Under the pieces are notes generated by a model. It was not told the DNA's origin, did not search any database, and saw only the letters and a list, made by a program, of their open reading frames with translations. Below are positions 32,030-41,690 of a stretch of 64,000 nt of DNA, piece by piece. Origin of the DNA: Streptomyces canus (GTDB taxonomy: Bacteria; Actinomycetota; Actinomycetes; Streptomycetales; Streptomycetaceae); NCBI RefSeq assembly GCF_041435015.1, contig NZ_CP107989.1, forward strand, positions 8,556,001-8,620,000, written 5' to 3'. Each line of letters starts with the position of its first letter. Positions within the stretch are counted from its first letter, which is position 1. Position numbers and translations under genes: made by a program.

Positions 32030-32578
32030 CTAGCCGTCCCCCGCCGTCACCCGCAGCCGGGCGAACTCCTCCGCCATCGTCGCCGCCGACCAGTGTGCGT
32101 TGAGGCCACTCGGATTCGGCAGCACCCACACGCGCGTCTCCCCGATCGTCCGCTCCTGCGGCCCGACCTTCGCCTTCCTGTCGTCGAAGGCCGCGCGATA
32201 GGCGGTGACCCCCACCACGGCCAGCCAGCGGGGCCTGAGCCGCGCCACCTTCTCGGCCAGCAGCCGCCCGCCCTCGCGGTACTCCTCGGCGCTCAGCTCG
32301 TCCGCCCGCGCGGACGCCCGGGCCACGACATTGGTGATCCCGAGCCCGTACGACAGCAACTCCCGCTGCTCCGACGGCTTCAGGAGCCTCGGGGTGAACC
32401 CGGACAGGTGGAGCACCGGCCAGAACCGGTTGCCGGGCCGGGCGAAGTGATCCCCCGTCGCGGCCGTCATCAGACCGGGGTTGATGCCGCAGAACAGCAC
32501 ACGCAGACCGTCCGCGACCACGTCCGGTACGACACGGTCGCGGGCGGCCTCCAACTCCTCGGGGGTGAAGCGCGTCAT
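32030..32578 (-). CDS. mug: G/U mismatch-specific DNA glycosylase
   Basis: A 182-residue Mug/TDG-family glycosylase that excises uracil or ethenocytosine opposite guanine. The active-site strand LRVLFCGINPGLMTAATGDHFARPGNRFWP has GINPG and the substrate-binding FARPGNRFWP. VLPNPSGLNAHWS is the helix-penetrating loop. It is located 13 bp downstream of purB on the same strand, so probably co-transcribed with it. Confidence 0.9.
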   Translation of the reverse strand: MTRFTPEELEAARDRVVPDVVADGLRVLFCGINPGLMTAATGDHFARPGNRFWPVLHLSGFTPRLLKPSEQRELLSYGLGITNVVARASARADELSAEEYREGGRLLAEKVARLRPRWLAVVGVTAYRAAFDDRKAKVGPQERTIGETRVWVLPNPSGLNAHWSAATMAEEFARLRVTAGDG

Positions 32579-32591
32579 CGCGTGAGGAGCG

Positions 32592-34034
32592 TCAGAGGAT
32601 CGCCCCGGGCGTGTAACCCGCGGCGGCCGGATGCTGCTTGACGATCTCCTCGATCCGGCCGACGACGACGGCGACCTGGTCGGCCGCGGCGCCCGTGAAG
32701 GACAGCTTGTCGGCCATCAGCGAGTCCAGCCCGGCCCGGTCGAGCGGAATGCGCTCGTCCGCGGCCAGCTTGTCGAGGAGTTCGTTGCGCTCGGCGCCCT
32801 GCTCGCGCATCGCGAGGGCGGAGGCGACGGCGTTCTCCTTGATCGCCTCGTGCGCGACCTCACGGCCTACACCCGCGCGCACCGCGCCCATCAGCACCTT
32901 GGTGGTGGCGAGGAACGGCAGGTAGCGGTCCAGCTCGCGCGCGACGACGGCCGGGAAGGCGCCGAACTCGTCGAGGACCGTCAGGAAGGTCTCCAGGAGA
33001 CCGTCGAGAGCGAAGAACGCGTCCGGCAGCGCGACCCGGCGCACCACCGAGCAGGACACATCGCCTTCGTTCCACTGGTCGCCCGCCAGCTCGCCGGTCA
33101 TCGAGGCGTAGCCGCGCAGGATGACCATCAGGCCGTTGACGCGCTCGCAGGACCGCGTGTTCATCTTGTGCGGCATCGCGGAGGAGCCGACCTGGCCCGG
33201 CTTGAACCCCTCGGTCACCAGCTCGTGCCCGGCCATCAGCCGGATCGTCTTCGCCAGCGACGACGGGGCCGCCGCCACCTGCACCAGCGCGGTGACGACC
33301 TCGTAGTCCAGGGAGCGCGGGTAGACCTGGCCGACCGAGGTGAACGCCTGCGAGAAGCCCAGGTGACCGGCGATCCGCTGCTCCAGCTCCGCCAGCTTCG
33401 AGGCGTCCCCGCCCAGCAGGTCCAGCATGTCCTGCGCGGTACCGACCGGGCCCTTGATGCCGCGCAGCGGGTAGCGGGCGAGAAGCTCCTCGACCCGGCC
33501 GTAGGCGACGAGCAGCTCGTCCGCGGCGGTCGCGAAACGCTTGCCGAGCGTGGTGGCCTGCGCGGCCACGTTGTGGGAGCGGCCGGCCATGACCAGCTCG
33601 CCGTACTCGCCGGCCAGCTTGCCGAGGCGCGCCAGGACGGCCACGCTGCGGTCCCGGATCAGTTCCAGGGAGAGCCGGATCTGGAGCTGCTCGACGTTCT
33701 CCGTGAGGTCCCGGGACGTCATGCCCTTGTGGACCTGCTCGTGCCCGGCGAGGTCGTTGAACTCCTCGATCCGTGCCTTCACGTCGTGCCGCGTGACCTT
33801 CTCGCGCTCGGCGATGGAGGCCAGGTCGACGGTGTCCAGGACCCGCTCGTAGTCGGCGAGCGCCTCCTCGGGCACCTCGATCCCGAGGTCCTTCTGGGCC
33901 CGCAGCACGGCGAGCCAGAGCTGACGCTCGAGCTTCACCTTCTGCTCGGGCGACCAGAGCGTGGCGAGCTCGGCGGAGGCGTAGCGTCCGGCGAGGACGT
34001 TCGGGATGCGGGGCTTGGCGGGAGCGGAAGTCAC
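32592..34034 (-). CDS. purB: Adenylosuccinate lyase
   Basis: A 480-residue fumarase/aspartase-superfamily enzyme catalysing two steps of purine synthesis (SAICAR to AICAR; adenylosuccinate to AMP). GMTSRDLTENVEQLQ and AGRSHNVAAQATTLGKR are conserved blocks, and GSSAMPHKMNTRSCERVNGL is the superfamily signature loop with the catalytic Ser. Length is typical of actinobacterial PurB. A GTG start at MTSAPAKPRIPN is chosen. Confidence 0.95.
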   Translation of the reverse strand: MTSAPAKPRIPNVLAGRYASAELATLWSPEQKVKLERQLWLAVLRAQKDLGIEVPEEALADYERVLDTVDLASIAEREKVTRHDVKARIEEFNDLAGHEQVHKGMTSRDLTENVEQLQIRLSLELIRDRSVAVLARLGKLAGEYGELVMAGRSHNVAAQATTLGKRFATAADELLVAYGRVEELLARYPLRGIKGPVGTAQDMLDLLGGDASKLAELEQRIAGHLGFSQAFTSVGQVYPRSLDYEVVTALVQVAAAPSSLAKTIRLMAGHELVTEGFKPGQVGSSAMPHKMNTRSCERVNGLMVILRGYASMTGELAGDQWNEGDVSCSVVRRVALPDAFFALDGLLETFLTVLDEFGAFPAVVARELDRYLPFLATTKVLMGAVRAGVGREVAHEAIKENAVASALAMREQGAERNELLDKLAADERIPLDRAGLDSLMADKLSFTGAAADQVAVVVGRIEEIVKQHPAAAGYTPGAIL

Positions 34035-34093
34035 GTGTACGGATTCTACTGGCGATTCGTGCAGGCCAGCGCCCGGGCCCCGTTCGTCGGAAC

Positions 34094-34436
34094 CTACGAG
34101 AGGTCTTCCGCGAGCTCCGCCAGCACATCGGCGTGACACGGTTCGGGCGCGCACCAGCAGGCCAGGGCCCTGCCGCGCAGTCTCGGGAACAGAGCGAGCA
34201 GATCCGGTCGTCGCAGTAGATACACCCGGTACTTCGCCATGACCTCGGCCCGCGTGCCGTCCCGGCGGCGCGAGGGGGTGTCGTAGGCGAAGGGGTGGTG
34301 CAGCGGGTGCTTCGGCAGGTCCCAGCCGCCCATGGTCCAGCGTCGGCCGACATAGGCGAGGTCGGCGGGCGCGTGTTCGAGGCGGGGGCCGTACTCGTGG
34401 ATACGGCCCCCTGACGTTGACCACGCGCGTGTGCAC
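34094..34436 (-). pseudogene. DUF4326 gene with a frameshift in a G5 run
   Basis: The C-terminal 79 residues (MGGWDLPKHPLHHPF... to GRALACWCAPEPCHADVLAELAEDL) are a good DUF4326 domain. The expected N-terminus MHTRVVNVRG lies upstream in another frame, starting at a GTG. The two join exactly if one base is removed from the CCCCC run at 34407-34411 (GGGGG on the coding strand), giving NVRG-RIHEYGPRLEHAPADLAYVGRRW. So the gene is broken by a single-base insertion, or the base is a sequencing error. DUF4326 function is unknown. It lies between purB and an SGNH hydrolase on the same strand. Confidence 0.75.
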
Positions 34437-34442
34437 GGCGTC

Positions 34443-35216
34443 CTAGGGCTCGTAGGGCCGCAGGTCGGGCCGCTTCGGCGGCAGGCCGTCGCCCGACGAC
34501 CGCCCCGTCAGCCGGCGGCCGATCCACGGAAGCAGGTGCTGCCTGGCGAAGCGGGCGTCCGCGACGCGCCGCGCGACCCACCGCGGTGGGACCGTCGCCG
34601 GGACCGGTGTACGCCACTCCGTGTCCTCGGGGTCGTAGCCGAGCGTCTGCCACACGGCCTCGGCGACGCGGCGGTGGCCCTCGGCCGTCAGATGCAGCCG
34701 GTCCACGTCCCACAGGCGCGGGTCGGAGAGCGAGGGGGCGCCGTACAGGTCGACGACCACCGCGCCGTGCCGTGCGGCGAGCTCGTCGACGACCGTGAAC
34801 AGCTCCTCCATGCGGGGCCGGAACCGCTCCAGGACCGGGCCCTGGCGGCCGGGGCTGCGCATCAGGACGAGCTGTTTGCAGGCGGGGGACAGCCGCTCCA
34901 CGGCCTCCGTCAGCAGGTCGCGCACGCGGACCATGTCGCACTTGGGCCGCAGGGTGTCGTTGAGGCCGCCCACCAGCGTGATCACGTCCGCCTGCATCGC
35001 TGCCGCCACGTCGACCTGCTCGTCGACGATCTGCTGGATCAGCTTGCCGCGCACGGCGAGGTTGGCGTACCGGAAGCCGGGCGTCACGGCGGCCATCCGG
35101 CCGGCGAGGAGGTCGGCCCAGCCCCGGTAGGAGCCGTCCGGCAGCAGGTCCGACATGCCCTCGGTGAAGGAGTCGCCGACCGCGACCAGGCTGGAGTAAG
35201 TGGGATTAGTCTGCAT
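34443..35216 (-). CDS. SGNH/GDSL-family hydrolase
   Basis: A 257-residue cytoplasmic esterase-type protein. Block I LVAVGDSFTEGMSD carries the nucleophile Ser, GGLNDTLRP the block III Asn, and DVDRLHLTAEGH the catalytic Asp-His pair. A C-terminal extension of ~50 basic residues ends in RPDLRPYEP. There is no signal peptide. Substrate unknown. The start at MQTNPTYSS is preferred over an upstream in-frame codon. Confidence 0.85.
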   Translation of the reverse strand: MQTNPTYSSLVAVGDSFTEGMSDLLPDGSYRGWADLLAGRMAAVTPGFRYANLAVRGKLIQQIVDEQVDVAAAMQADVITLVGGLNDTLRPKCDMVRVRDLLTEAVERLSPACKQLVLMRSPGRQGPVLERFRPRMEELFTVVDELAARHGAVVVDLYGAPSLSDPRLWDVDRLHLTAEGHRRVAEAVWQTLGYDPEDTEWRTPVPATVPPRWVARRVADARFARQHLLPWIGRRLTGRSSGDGLPPKRPDLRPYEP

Positions 35217-35310
35217 GGCGGAAGAAATGGTAACCGCTGCACATACCCGGCGGTCGGTCACCCTGGGGCCCGGAACGGCCGTTCAGGCCCCACCCCGCCC
35301 GCACCGCCCC

Positions 35311-36324
35311 TCACACCTGCTGTCCGAACAGTTCCCGCAGCACGTCCTCCATCGTCACCAGCCCCGCCAGCCGACCGTCCTCGCCGAGCACCGCCGCCAG
35401 ATGGGTACGGCTGCGCCGCATCGCCGTCAGTACGTCGTCCAGTGGCGTGCTCTCCCGGATCCGCGCGATCGGCCGCATGTCCCGCACCGGGAACGGCAGA
35501 TCCCGCGGCGAGGCGTCCAGCGCGTCCTTGACGTGGAGGTAGCCGACGATCCGCCGCACCTCGTCCACCACCGGGAACCGTGAGAACCCGGACTCGTTCG
35601 ACAGCGCCTCCAGCTGTTCCGGTGTGACGCCCACGCGCGCGTAGACGACCCTTTCCAGGGGCAGCACCACGTCCCGCACGGGCCGTCGCCCCAGTTCCAG
35701 CGCGTCGTGCAGCCGCTCCCGCGCCCGCTCGTCGATCAGGCCCGCCTCGCCGGAGTCCCGCACGATCCGGGCCAGCTCGGCGTCCGAGAAGGTCGCCGTG
35801 ACCTCGTCTCTGGTCTCCACGCGCAGCAGCTTCAGCAGGGCGTTCGCGAAGGCGTTGATCGCGAAGATCACCGGACGCAGCCCGCGCGCCAGCGTCACCA
35901 GCGGCGGCCCGAGCAGCAGCGCGCTGCGCACCGGCTCCGCGAGGGCGATGTTCTTCGGGACCATCTCGCCCAGAAGCATGTGCAGATAGGTCGCCACGGT
36001 CAGCGCGATCACGAAGGACACCGCGTGCCCCGCGCCCTTCGGCACACCCACCGCGTGAAACACCGGCTCCAGCAGATGCGCGATCGCCGGCTCCGCGACC
36101 ACACCCAGGACCAGCGTGCACAACGTGATCCCGAGCTGCGCGGCCGCCATCAGCGCGGAGACGTGCTCCAGCCCCCACAGCACGCTCTTCGCACGCCGGT
36201 CGCCCTGATCGGCGTGGGGCTCGATCTGGCTGCGCCGCACCGAGATCAGCGCGAACTCGGCACCCACGAAGAAGGCGTTGACGACGAGACTCGCCAGACC
36301 GATCAGCAACTGGACGACGGTCAT
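35311..36324 (-). CDS. CNNM/HlyC-family membrane protein with CBS pair (short form)
   Basis: A 337-residue protein: an N-terminal DUF21/CNNM membrane domain (four hydrophobic segments, with LLGEMVPKNIALAEP as family motif) and two CBS domains (RDVVLPLERVVYARV; MRPIARIRESTPLDDVLTAM). The C-terminal CorC/HlyC domain is absent, unlike its neighbour. The family is linked to Mg2+/Co2+ transport or resistance. Its start overlaps the stop of the longer paralogue by 4 bp, so the two are coupled and may form a heteromer. Confidence 0.9.
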   Translation of the reverse strand: MTVVQLLIGLASLVVNAFFVGAEFALISVRRSQIEPHADQGDRRAKSVLWGLEHVSALMAAAQLGITLCTLVLGVVAEPAIAHLLEPVFHAVGVPKGAGHAVSFVIALTVATYLHMLLGEMVPKNIALAEPVRSALLLGPPLVTLARGLRPVIFAINAFANALLKLLRVETRDEVTATFSDAELARIVRDSGEAGLIDERARERLHDALELGRRPVRDVVLPLERVVYARVGVTPEQLEALSNESGFSRFPVVDEVRRIVGYLHVKDALDASPRDLPFPVRDMRPIARIRESTPLDDVLTAMRRSRTHLAAVLGEDGRLAGLVTMEDVLRELFGQQV

Positions 36325-37646
36325 GACTCCGTCGCCTCCCCGGGCAGGGGTGCGTGCAGCAGTACCCGCGCGGCCCGGCGGCCCTGCGCGTCCACCACGT
36401 CGAGCCGCCAGCCGGCGACCTCCACCGAGTCGCCGACGGACGGAATCCGGCCGAGCTCCGTCGCCAGCAGTCCGGCCAGCGTCTCGTACGGCCCCTCGGG
36501 CGCCCGCAGGCCCACGCGCGCGAGCTGGTCCATGCGTGCCGAACCGTCGGCCCGGAAGAGCTCCCTGCCCTCCTCGTCGGTGCCCGCGGGAGCCAGGTCG
36601 GACGTCTCGTGAGGATCGTGCTCGTCCCGTACCTCGCCGACGACCTCCTCGACGATGTCCTCCAGCGTGGCCACGCCCGCCGTGCCGCCGTACTCGTCGA
36701 TGACGACCGCCATCGTGCGCTTGCCGGACAGCCGGTCCAGGAGCCGGTCCACCGTCAGCGACTCGGGCACCAGCAGCGGCTCGCGCAGCAGCTCGGCGAC
36801 CGAGGTGCGGGCTCGGCGTTCGGCCGGTACCGCCAGGACGTCCTTGATGTGTGCGATGCCGACGACCGAGTCGAGGCCGCCGCGGTAGACGGGGAACCGG
36901 GACAGGCCGGTCGCACGCGTCGCGTTCGCCACGTCCTCGCAGGTCGCCTGGACGTCCAGGGCGATCACCTGCACCCTCGGGGTCATCACGTTCTCCGCGG
37001 TCAGGTCGGCGAGATTGAGCGTCCGCACGAACAGCTCGGCGGTGTCCGCCTCCAGCGCGCCCGCCCGGGCGGAGTGCCGGGCCAGCGCGGCCAGCTCCTG
37101 CGGCCCGCGAGCCGAGGCCAGCTCCTCGGCGGGCTCCAGACCGAAGCGGCGCACCACCCGGTTGGCCATGTTGTTGAGGTGCGTGATGAAGGGGCGGAAG
37201 GCCGCGCTGAACCAGCTCTGCGCGGTGCCCACCCGCTTGGCCATGGCCAACGGCGAGGAGATCGCCCAGTTCTTGGGCACCAGCTCGCCGACCACCATCA
37301 GGAACACCGTCGACAGCGCGGTGCCCAGCACCAGCGCCAGCGACCGGGAGGTGGACGGCGAGACACCGAGCGACTCCAGCGGCCCCGCGATCAGGGCCGC
37401 GATCGACGGTTCGGCGAGCATGCCGACGACCAGGTTGGTGACGGTGATCCCGAGTTGCGCCCCGGACAGCTGGAACGTCAGATGCCGTACGGCCTTCAGG
37501 GCGCCGGCCGCGCCCCGCTCGCCGCGCTCCACCGCCCGCTCCAGCTGCCCGCGCTCCACCGTGGTCAGCGAGAACTCCGCCGCCACGAAGGCACCGCAGG
37601 CCAGCGAGAGCAGGATCGCCACCAGCAGGAGGAGCACTTCGGTCAT
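36321..37646 (-). CDS. CNNM/CorC-family protein, full-length form
   Basis: A 441-residue paralogue of the next gene: DUF21 membrane domain (LLLLVAILLSLACGAFVAAEFSL; VGELVPKNWAI), a CBS pair (NVMTPRVQVIALDV; LLVPESLTVDRLL), and a C-terminal CorC_HlyC domain (LEDIVEEVVGEVRDEHD...; PYETLAGLLATELGRIPSVGDSVEVAGWRLDVVDAQGRR). Involved in magnesium/cobalt homeostasis at the membrane. First gene of the pair. Confidence 0.9.
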   Translation of the reverse strand: MTEVLLLLVAILLSLACGAFVAAEFSLTTVERGQLERAVERGERGAAGALKAVRHLTFQLSGAQLGITVTNLVVGMLAEPSIAALIAGPLESLGVSPSTSRSLALVLGTALSTVFLMVVGELVPKNWAISSPLAMAKRVGTAQSWFSAAFRPFITHLNNMANRVVRRFGLEPAEELASARGPQELAALARHSARAGALEADTAELFVRTLNLADLTAENVMTPRVQVIALDVQATCEDVANATRATGLSRFPVYRGGLDSVVGIAHIKDVLAVPAERRARTSVAELLREPLLVPESLTVDRLLDRLSGKRTMAVVIDEYGGTAGVATLEDIVEEVVGEVRDEHDPHETSDLAPAGTDEEGRELFRADGSARMDQLARVGLRAPEGPYETLAGLLATELGRIPSVGDSVEVAGWRLDVVDAQGRRAARVLLHAPLPGEATES

Positions 37647-37695
37647 CGGGTCACCTCCGTCCCATGATCGGACAGGGTCCCCAGGATCGCCCGTC

Positions 37696-38121
37696 CTAGC
37701 CGGCGAAGGGTTTCACCCACCGCCGCCAGTGTTCCTCGGGCGCATACCCCGCCGCGCGCCACGCGTGCTGTGCAGTTTCGTTGCGGACCAGCACCATCGC
37801 GTCCCCGCGCCGCCCGCCGAGCCGCACGAACCGCTCCTCCGCGGCCGTGAGCAGTGCCGCCCCGATGCCCCGCCGCCGGCGCTCCGGGTGCACCGCGAGC
37901 CGGTACAGATGACACCGCCAGCCGTCGAAGCCCGCGATCACCGTGCCCACCAGTTCGCCGTCGAGCTCGGCGAGGATCAGCGCCTCGGGGTCCCGGGTGA
38001 CGAGCCGCTCCACGCCGTCCCGGTCGTCGCTGATGCTCGTCCCCTCGGCGGCCTGCTTCCAGAAGGTCAGGACGATGTCGAGGTCGTCGGGCGTCGCGGC
38101 CCGTATCCGCAGGTCGGTCAT
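37696..38121 (-). CDS. GNAT-family N-acetyltransferase
   Basis: A 141-residue single GNAT domain: LRIRAATPDDLDIVLTFWKQAAEG at the start, LYRLAVHPERRRRGIGAALLTAAEERF as the acetyl-CoA-binding motif A, and ETAQHAWRAAGYAPEEHWRRWVKPF at the end. Length is typical. Substrate unknown. Confidence 0.85.
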   Translation of the reverse strand: MTDLRIRAATPDDLDIVLTFWKQAAEGTSISDDRDGVERLVTRDPEALILAELDGELVGTVIAGFDGWRCHLYRLAVHPERRRRGIGAALLTAAEERFVRLGGRRGDAMVLVRNETAQHAWRAAGYAPEEHWRRWVKPFAG

Positions 38122-38178
38122 GCGGCGATCCCACCACGCCCGTCCCGCCCGGGACGCGCAATTCCAGGATCCGGACGG

Positions 38179-39069
38179 TTACCGGCCGCGCAGCTGCGCC
38201 ATCACCGGTGCGAACGCCTCCATGGAGGCCTCCAGCACCGTCAGATAGGTGAAGCCGTACCGCTCGCGCTGCGCCAGCACCTGGGCGACGATCTCCTCGA
38301 CCGTGCCGATCAGCATGATGGGCAGGTCCAGCGCCTGCTTCAGGGTCAGGTCCGGCACCCGGTGCAGGAACGGCGTGGCCACCGCCTCGCGGTCGTCGGT
38401 GACCACCACCATCTGGATGAGCAGGTTCAGTTCGGCCGGTTCCTTGCGTCCCGCAGCCAGGTGCAGATAGCGCCCGACGCGCTCGTCGAGCTGCTCGGCG
38501 GTGGTCGGGGTCAGCTTGCCGGTCGTGTTCCCCGGCACCAGGGTCGCCCCGGTGAAGGCCGCGATGTCGGCGTGCTCGGCGGACAGTTGCAGCATCCGGT
38601 TGCCTATGCCGCCGATCAGCAGGGGCACCCGGGGCCGCTGCACCGGCTGCGGCACATGGTCCTCCGAGGACAACAGCCGCTCCAACTCCTCGACCGTGCA
38701 CCGGAGATGGTCCACCCGCTCGCCCGCAGAACCGAAGGGCAGCCCTGCCTGGTCGTGCTCGGACTGCACATAGCCGGCGCCCAGGCCGAGTTCGAGGCGG
38801 CCGCCGGTGAGGGCGTCCACCGTGGCGACCTCGCGGGCGAGCAGCGTCGGGTTCCAGAAGCCCGCGTTGAGGACGAACGTGCCGAGGCGCGGGCGCTCGG
38901 TGACCTGCGCCGCCGCGACCAGCGCGGGGAAGGGCGCGACCTTGCCGAGATGGTCGGGGACCAGGATCACGTCGTAACCGAGTTCCTCGGCCCGCCGGCA
39001 CTTGGCGCGCCAGTCCTCGTCGGTGGCGGCGGCGGTCAGGTTGACGGCGAAGCGAAACGGGCGGGGCAT
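38179..39069 (-). CDS. LLM-class F420-dependent oxidoreductase
   Basis: A 296-residue luciferase-like TIM-barrel protein. The opening FRFAVNLTAAATDEDWRAKCRRAEELGYDVILVPDHLG, then LARAVATVDALTGGRLELGLGAGYV (LAREVATVDALTGGRLELG in this copy), is typical of actinobacterial F420-binding members, which transfer hydride from F420H2. VPLLIGGIGNRMLQLSAEHADIAAF binds the cofactor phosphate. The substrate cannot be inferred. It lies between a GNAT gene and an ABC exporter on the same strand. Confidence 0.85.
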   Translation of the reverse strand: MPRPFRFAVNLTAAATDEDWRAKCRRAEELGYDVILVPDHLGKVAPFPALVAAAQVTERPRLGTFVLNAGFWNPTLLAREVATVDALTGGRLELGLGAGYVQSEHDQAGLPFGSAGERVDHLRCTVEELERLLSSEDHVPQPVQRPRVPLLIGGIGNRMLQLSAEHADIAAFTGATLVPGNTTGKLTPTTAEQLDERVGRYLHLAAGRKEPAELNLLIQMVVVTDDREAVATPFLHRVPDLTLKQALDLPIMLIGTVEEIVAQVLAQRERYGFTYLTVLEASMEAFAPVMAQLRGR

Positions 39070-39118
39070 GAACTCTCCTCAGCGATAAGCGACTTGAGTT
39101 GTCTGCCCCGCGATTCCA

Positions 39119-41686
39119 TCACTCGTGCGCGATCGCCGCCAGTACGTTCATGCGCGATGCACGCAAGGCCGGCAGCAGTGCCGCCACGATGCCCACCACC
39201 GCCGAGCCGACGACCACCGCGACGATCGTGCCCCAGGGGATCGCCAGCGCGTTCAAGCCCTGAAGCGCCAGCACCTGCTGGGTGCACACCCCCCACACCA
39301 GCCCGAGCGCGAGCCCGAGGACCGCGCCGAACACGGCGATCACCACCGACTCCAGCCGGATCATCCGGCGCAGCTGACGCCGGGCGAGCCCGATCGCGCG
39401 CAGCAGTCCGATCTCCCGGGTGCGCTCCACGACCGACAGGGCGAGGGTGTTGACCACACCGAGCACGGCGATGACGATCGCGAGCCCGAGCAGCGCGTAC
39501 ACGAGGTAGAGCAGGACGGCGATCTGGTCGTGGACCAGGTCCTTGTAGTCGGCGAGGTCGCGTACCTGGACCTGCGGATACGGGTCGAGTGTCTTCTCCA
39601 GCGCCGCGCGCAGACGGTCGGCGTCGGCGCCGGAGGCCGTGTTCACATACAGCGCGGAGTCCTGGCCGCCCGGCGCGAACCGCTCCAGGGTGGACAGGCC
39701 GAGGTAGATGCCGCCCTGCGTCCCGAACCCGTCAGCGGAGTCCTGCTCGGTGAGGGCGCCCACGGTCAGTTCGGTCCGGCGCCCGCCCTGGAACTCGACC
39801 GGGACCCTGCTGCCGACCTTCACGTCGTGGTCGCGCGCGAAGTCCAAATCCATGGCCAGCTGCCCGGATGCGAGCGCGGCCGCGGTGTCGCCCTGCGCGT
39901 AGGTGATGTGGGCGACCTCGTCGAGCTGCGGGTCGTACCCCGCGGCGGTGGTCTCGACGCGCTTGCCGTCCGGCAGTCGTACGGCGATGGGCGCGAACCT
40001 CGACCGTACGACGAGCCCGGCACCTTCGGTCCTGCGCACCGCCTCCGTGACCTCCTGCGGGAACGGCAGGAAGTTGCCGTTCTGCACGACGTAGTCGGCG
40101 CCCAGCGTCTTGTCGATCTGATCGTCGAAGGACTTGGACATCGAGGCGCTGGCCACGGACATCCCGCCGACCAGGGCGAGTCCCACCATCAGGGCGGCCG
40201 CGGTGGCGCCGGTACGGCGGGGATTGCGCAGGGCGTTGCGCTGGCTCATCCGCCCGACCGAGCCGAACAGGGCGGGGAAGGCGCCGCCCAGCACCCGGAT
40301 CACCGGCCGCACCAGCAGCGGGCCCGCGATCACGGTGGCGAGGAGCGTCAGGACGACGCCGAGGCCCAGCAGAGAGGCCGCGGACGCCGTCTTCGACGCG
40401 GTGACACAGCCCACCAGCGCGGCCGCGCCCGCCGCGCCGACGATCCCGCCCACGATCGCCCGCGTGCGCAGCGGCTTTCCGATCCCGGCGATCTCGGCGT
40501 CCGCCAGGGCGGCCATGGGGGAGACGCCGGCCGCGCGCCGAGCCGGGAGATAGGCCGCGACGAAGGTGACGCCCACCCCGACGACGTAGGCCGCCACCGG
40601 TGTTCCCCAGCCGATGACCATCTCGCTCGTTCGGATGTTCATGCCGAAGGCGTTCATCAGCGAGATGAGCCCGACGGCCAGCCCGATACCCGTGCCGAGC
40701 CCGACCGTGGAGCCGACCAGGCCCAGCAGGGTCGCCTCGGTGAGCACCGAGCGCCGGACCTGGCGCCGGTCGGCACCCAGCGCGCGCAACAGGCCCAGCT
40801 CACGGGTGCGTTGGGCGATCAGCATCGAGAAGGTGTTGACGATCAGGAAGATACCGACCAGGACGGCGATCCCGGCGAAGCCCAACATGACGTACTTGAT
40901 GACGTCGAGGAATCCGCCCAGTTGGTCGACGTCCGACTTCGCCTGCTCGTCGGCGGTCCGGTACTCGTAGGTGCCCGTCCCGAGCGCGGCGGCCACGCGC
41001 TGCTTGAGCCGGTCGTTGCCGACGCCCTTCGCCGCGTCGACGGAGATGCTGGTGGCGGCCTTCGAGGAACCGAGCAGTTTGGCCTGCGCGGTCGGTGGGT
41101 CCAGGTACAGCAGCGTGGCACCCGGGTTGGTGGTGGTGAACGTGACGATGCCGACGATCCGGACCTTGAAGGAGCCCGGCGCCGCGATCACGGTGAGTGG
41201 GTCGCCGATGTGCAGGCCCTTGCGGTCGGCGGTCTCCGAGTCGAGCAGCGCCTCGGACGGTCCGTGCGGGGCGTGGCCCGAGGTGAGCTTCACGGGGCTG
41301 CGCGAGGTCGGGCTCCAGTCGGTGCCGATGGTGGGGGCGCCGGTGGTCGAGCCCACCGACTCGTTCTCGGAGTCGGCGACGGTGATCCCGTCGTCCTCGG
41401 CGTCGAAGCGCGCGGCGGCGACCCCCTCGACCCGGGCCACACGGTCCGCGAGCGCGGCCGGCAGGGTGGCCGTCGTCCCGGACGGGATGGCCTCGCTCAG
41501 GTCCTCCTTGGGGCTGACCGTGAGGTCCGGCGCGGTCGAGGCGAAGAGCCGGTCGAAGGTGTGGCTCAGCGTGTCGGAGAAGATCAGGCTGCCCGAGACG
41601 AACGCCACGGACAGCACCACGGACAGCGCGGAGAGCACCAGCCGTCCCTTGTGCGCGAGGAAACTGCGGAGCGTCGCCTTCAGCAC
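39119..41686 (-). CDS. MacB/FtsX-type ABC transporter permease
   Basis: An 855-residue permease with two FtsX repeats. TM1 (LVLSALSVVLSVAFVSGSLIFSDTL) is followed by a large extracytoplasmic domain, three TMs around residues 265-375 (TFSMLIAQRTRELGLLRALGADRRQVRRSVL loop), a linker, a second extracytoplasmic domain, and a final TM cluster with the repeat motif NTLALSVVERTREIGLLRAIGLARRQLRRMI. Such proteins work with a LolD/MacB-type ATPase in mechanotransmission or lipoprotein/peptide handling. The ATPase gene ends 4 bp upstream. Confidence 0.9.
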   Translation of the reverse strand: MLKATLRSFLAHKGRLVLSALSVVLSVAFVSGSLIFSDTLSHTFDRLFASTAPDLTVSPKEDLSEAIPSGTTATLPAALADRVARVEGVAAARFDAEDDGITVADSENESVGSTTGAPTIGTDWSPTSRSPVKLTSGHAPHGPSEALLDSETADRKGLHIGDPLTVIAAPGSFKVRIVGIVTFTTTNPGATLLYLDPPTAQAKLLGSSKAATSISVDAAKGVGNDRLKQRVAAALGTGTYEYRTADEQAKSDVDQLGGFLDVIKYVMLGFAGIAVLVGIFLIVNTFSMLIAQRTRELGLLRALGADRRQVRRSVLTEATLLGLVGSTVGLGTGIGLAVGLISLMNAFGMNIRTSEMVIGWGTPVAAYVVGVGVTFVAAYLPARRAAGVSPMAALADAEIAGIGKPLRTRAIVGGIVGAAGAAALVGCVTASKTASAASLLGLGVVLTLLATVIAGPLLVRPVIRVLGGAFPALFGSVGRMSQRNALRNPRRTGATAAALMVGLALVGGMSVASASMSKSFDDQIDKTLGADYVVQNGNFLPFPQEVTEAVRRTEGAGLVVRSRFAPIAVRLPDGKRVETTAAGYDPQLDEVAHITYAQGDTAAALASGQLAMDLDFARDHDVKVGSRVPVEFQGGRRTELTVGALTEQDSADGFGTQGGIYLGLSTLERFAPGGQDSALYVNTASGADADRLRAALEKTLDPYPQVQVRDLADYKDLVHDQIAVLLYLVYALLGLAIVIAVLGVVNTLALSVVERTREIGLLRAIGLARRQLRRMIRLESVVIAVFGAVLGLALGLVWGVCTQQVLALQGLNALAIPWGTIVAVVVGSAVVGIVAALLPALRASRMNVLAAIAHE

Positions 41687-41690
41687 GGCG

